A DNA stretch of 5,199 bases from Chloroflexota bacterium (GTDB lineage: Bacteria > Chloroflexota > Ktedonobacteria > Ktedonobacterales > Ktedonobacteraceae): assembly GCA_005881495.1 (NCBI GenBank), contig VBHI01000240.1, positions 1-5,199 of the forward strand, in the 5' to 3' direction. The notes below the pieces were generated by a model that was not told the origin of the DNA, searched no databases, and saw nothing but the letters and a program-made list of their open reading frames with translations. Position numbers and translations under genes: made by a program. Of the stretch, positions 4,353-5,199 are shown piece by piece. Numbering within the stretch: the stretch's first letter is position 1; each line of letters begins with the position of its first letter.

Positions 4353-5199
4353 TTACTCCGGGTAGTACCGCTCCCTGGGTACAGGCCCTGTCGATTTGCG
4401 AACAACAAGTTGGGTCGGAAGAATCAGTGGAGATGCTTCTTCTGTGCCATCTACTATGGCAATGAGCCGTTGCACGGCCCCACGCCCCATAGCGACGCGG
4501 TCCTGGCGCATAGTTGTGAGCGGTGGAGTAGTATACTGACCGAATATAATATCATCGAAGCCGATCAGGGAAACATCGTCTGGAACGCGCAGACCTTGCT
4601 CCGAGAGCGCGCGAAGAATACCGATCGCCATGAAATCGCTTCCGGCAACGATAGCGGTAAAGTCGCGACGCTCGGCTAATAGGACCAAGGCCGCCTCGTA
4701 GGCCTCATCAACATTCCAGCCTGAATGACGCACCAGGCCGGGGTCTGGAGCGATACCTGCCTGAGACAGGGCCTGTTGGCATCCGAGCAGGCGCTCGAGA
4801 CCGGAGAGATCGATGGTAGACCCGGTCAGAAAGGCGATGCGCTTATGGCCGAGAGCAAGCAAGTGCTCGGTCGCCTGGCGAGCGCTATCTATGTTATCCG
4901 ATTTGACATAGGTAGCATGACTCCCCTGACCCATCCAATCGATGAACACGGTGGGAAAGGCGGAAAGGATCAAGGCCTGCATGTGTGTAATAGATGCATG
5001 GAGCATAATGACCCCGGCGACACGCCGTGTCTGTAAACTCCGCACGTAGTTCTCTGGAGAGTTGCCGCGCGGGCGAGAAGGTAACAGCAAATCGTAGCCC
5101 AAGGCAACCGCCTCACGCTCAATGTTTTCCACCACACCCAGGTAGAAGTAGAGCGACGTTTGTCCGAGATGCGCAAAGGGCAGATCGTATCCTTGAGGA
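4353..5199 (-). CDS. LacI-family transcriptional regulator, N terminus cut by window
   Basis: The frame is open to the right edge; 282 codons of a minus-strand gene are visible (281 residues and the stop at 4353-4355). The visible part is the sugar-binding-protein-like effector domain of LacI/GalR regulators: YLGVVENIEREAVALGYDLLL, then RRVAGVIML, the HLLALGHKRIAFLTG block typical of the family, the AIVAGSDFMAIGILRAL stretch and VPDDVSLIGFDDI, followed by YTTPPLTTMRQD. About 50-60 residues, including the DNA-binding helix-turn-helix, should lie beyond the window. A GTG at 5135 could be mistaken for the start, but family likeness continues upstream of it. The protein would bind DNA as a dimer and release or hold it on binding a sugar or sugar phosphate. 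The kinase 51 bases downstream suggests it controls a sugar-use operon, with the ligand likely related to the kinase substrate. Other members, such as transporters, may lie to the right. Confidence 0.93.
   Translation of the reverse strand, partial: PQGYDLPFAHLGQTSLYFYLGVVENIEREAVALGYDLLLPSRPRGNSPENYVRSLQTRRVAGVIMLHASITHMQALILSAFPTVFIDWMGQGSHATYVKSDNIDSARQATEHLLALGHKRIAFLTGSTIDLSGLERLLGCQQALSQAGIAPDPGLVRHSGWNVDEAYEAALVLLAERRDFTAIVAGSDFMAIGILRALSEQGLRVPDDVSLIGFDDIIFGQYTTPPLTTMRQDRVAMGRGAVQRLIAIVDGTEEASPLILPTQLVVRKSTGPVPRERYYPE

Noticed and set aside
4071..5036. Plus-strand open frames opposite the kinase and regulator
   Set aside because: They are opposite genes with clear family motifs and have no supporting features.

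Overview
This window looks like an ordinary chromosomal segment of moderately GC-rich bacterial DNA. The sliding clamp and RecF sequences, and the dispersed GGGYGACCCAAGGGTCRCCC palindromes, suggest a Chloroflexota organism, perhaps of the Ktedonobacteria. That assignment rests on recall of family sequences and not on a search, so it is tentative.

Layout, left to right: (1) the 3' end of a plus-strand CaiB/BaiF-type CoA-transferase gene enters from the left edge and stops at 366. (2) A 200-base gap carries a perfect palindrome, a second longer hairpin followed by a T tract, and a good sigma70-like promoter. (3) dnaN, the DNA polymerase III beta clamp, runs from a GTG at 567 to 1706. (4) A 351-base gap holds two tandem GC-rich repeat units, a second copy of the palindrome seen before dnaN, a 16-base inverted repeat and a possible 23-codon ORF that overlaps the start of recF. 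(5) recF runs from 2058 to 3245. (6) A short convergent gap of 84 bases follows. (7) On the minus strand, a LacI-family regulator enters from the right edge (stop at 4353) and is followed 51 bases later by a PfkB-family sugar kinase, probably a fructokinase (4301 down to 3330).

The genes form two functional groups. dnaN and recF are a replication and repair pair: the clamp gives the polymerase its processivity, and RecF helps load RecA at gaps on single-stranded DNA. They keep the common bacterial gene order, but neither dnaA upstream nor gyrB downstream is present at the expected place. The LacI regulator and sugar kinase look like part of a sugar-use operon whose other members lie beyond the right edge. 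The CoA-transferase belongs to neither group.

I found no mobile-element gene, CRISPR array, tRNA, rRNA or defence system, and nothing that I can honestly call a new biological system. The most interesting material is the structured repeat DNA on both sides of dnaN, including a compensatory base-pair change between the two palindromes and a hairpin that differs in arm length between tandem units.
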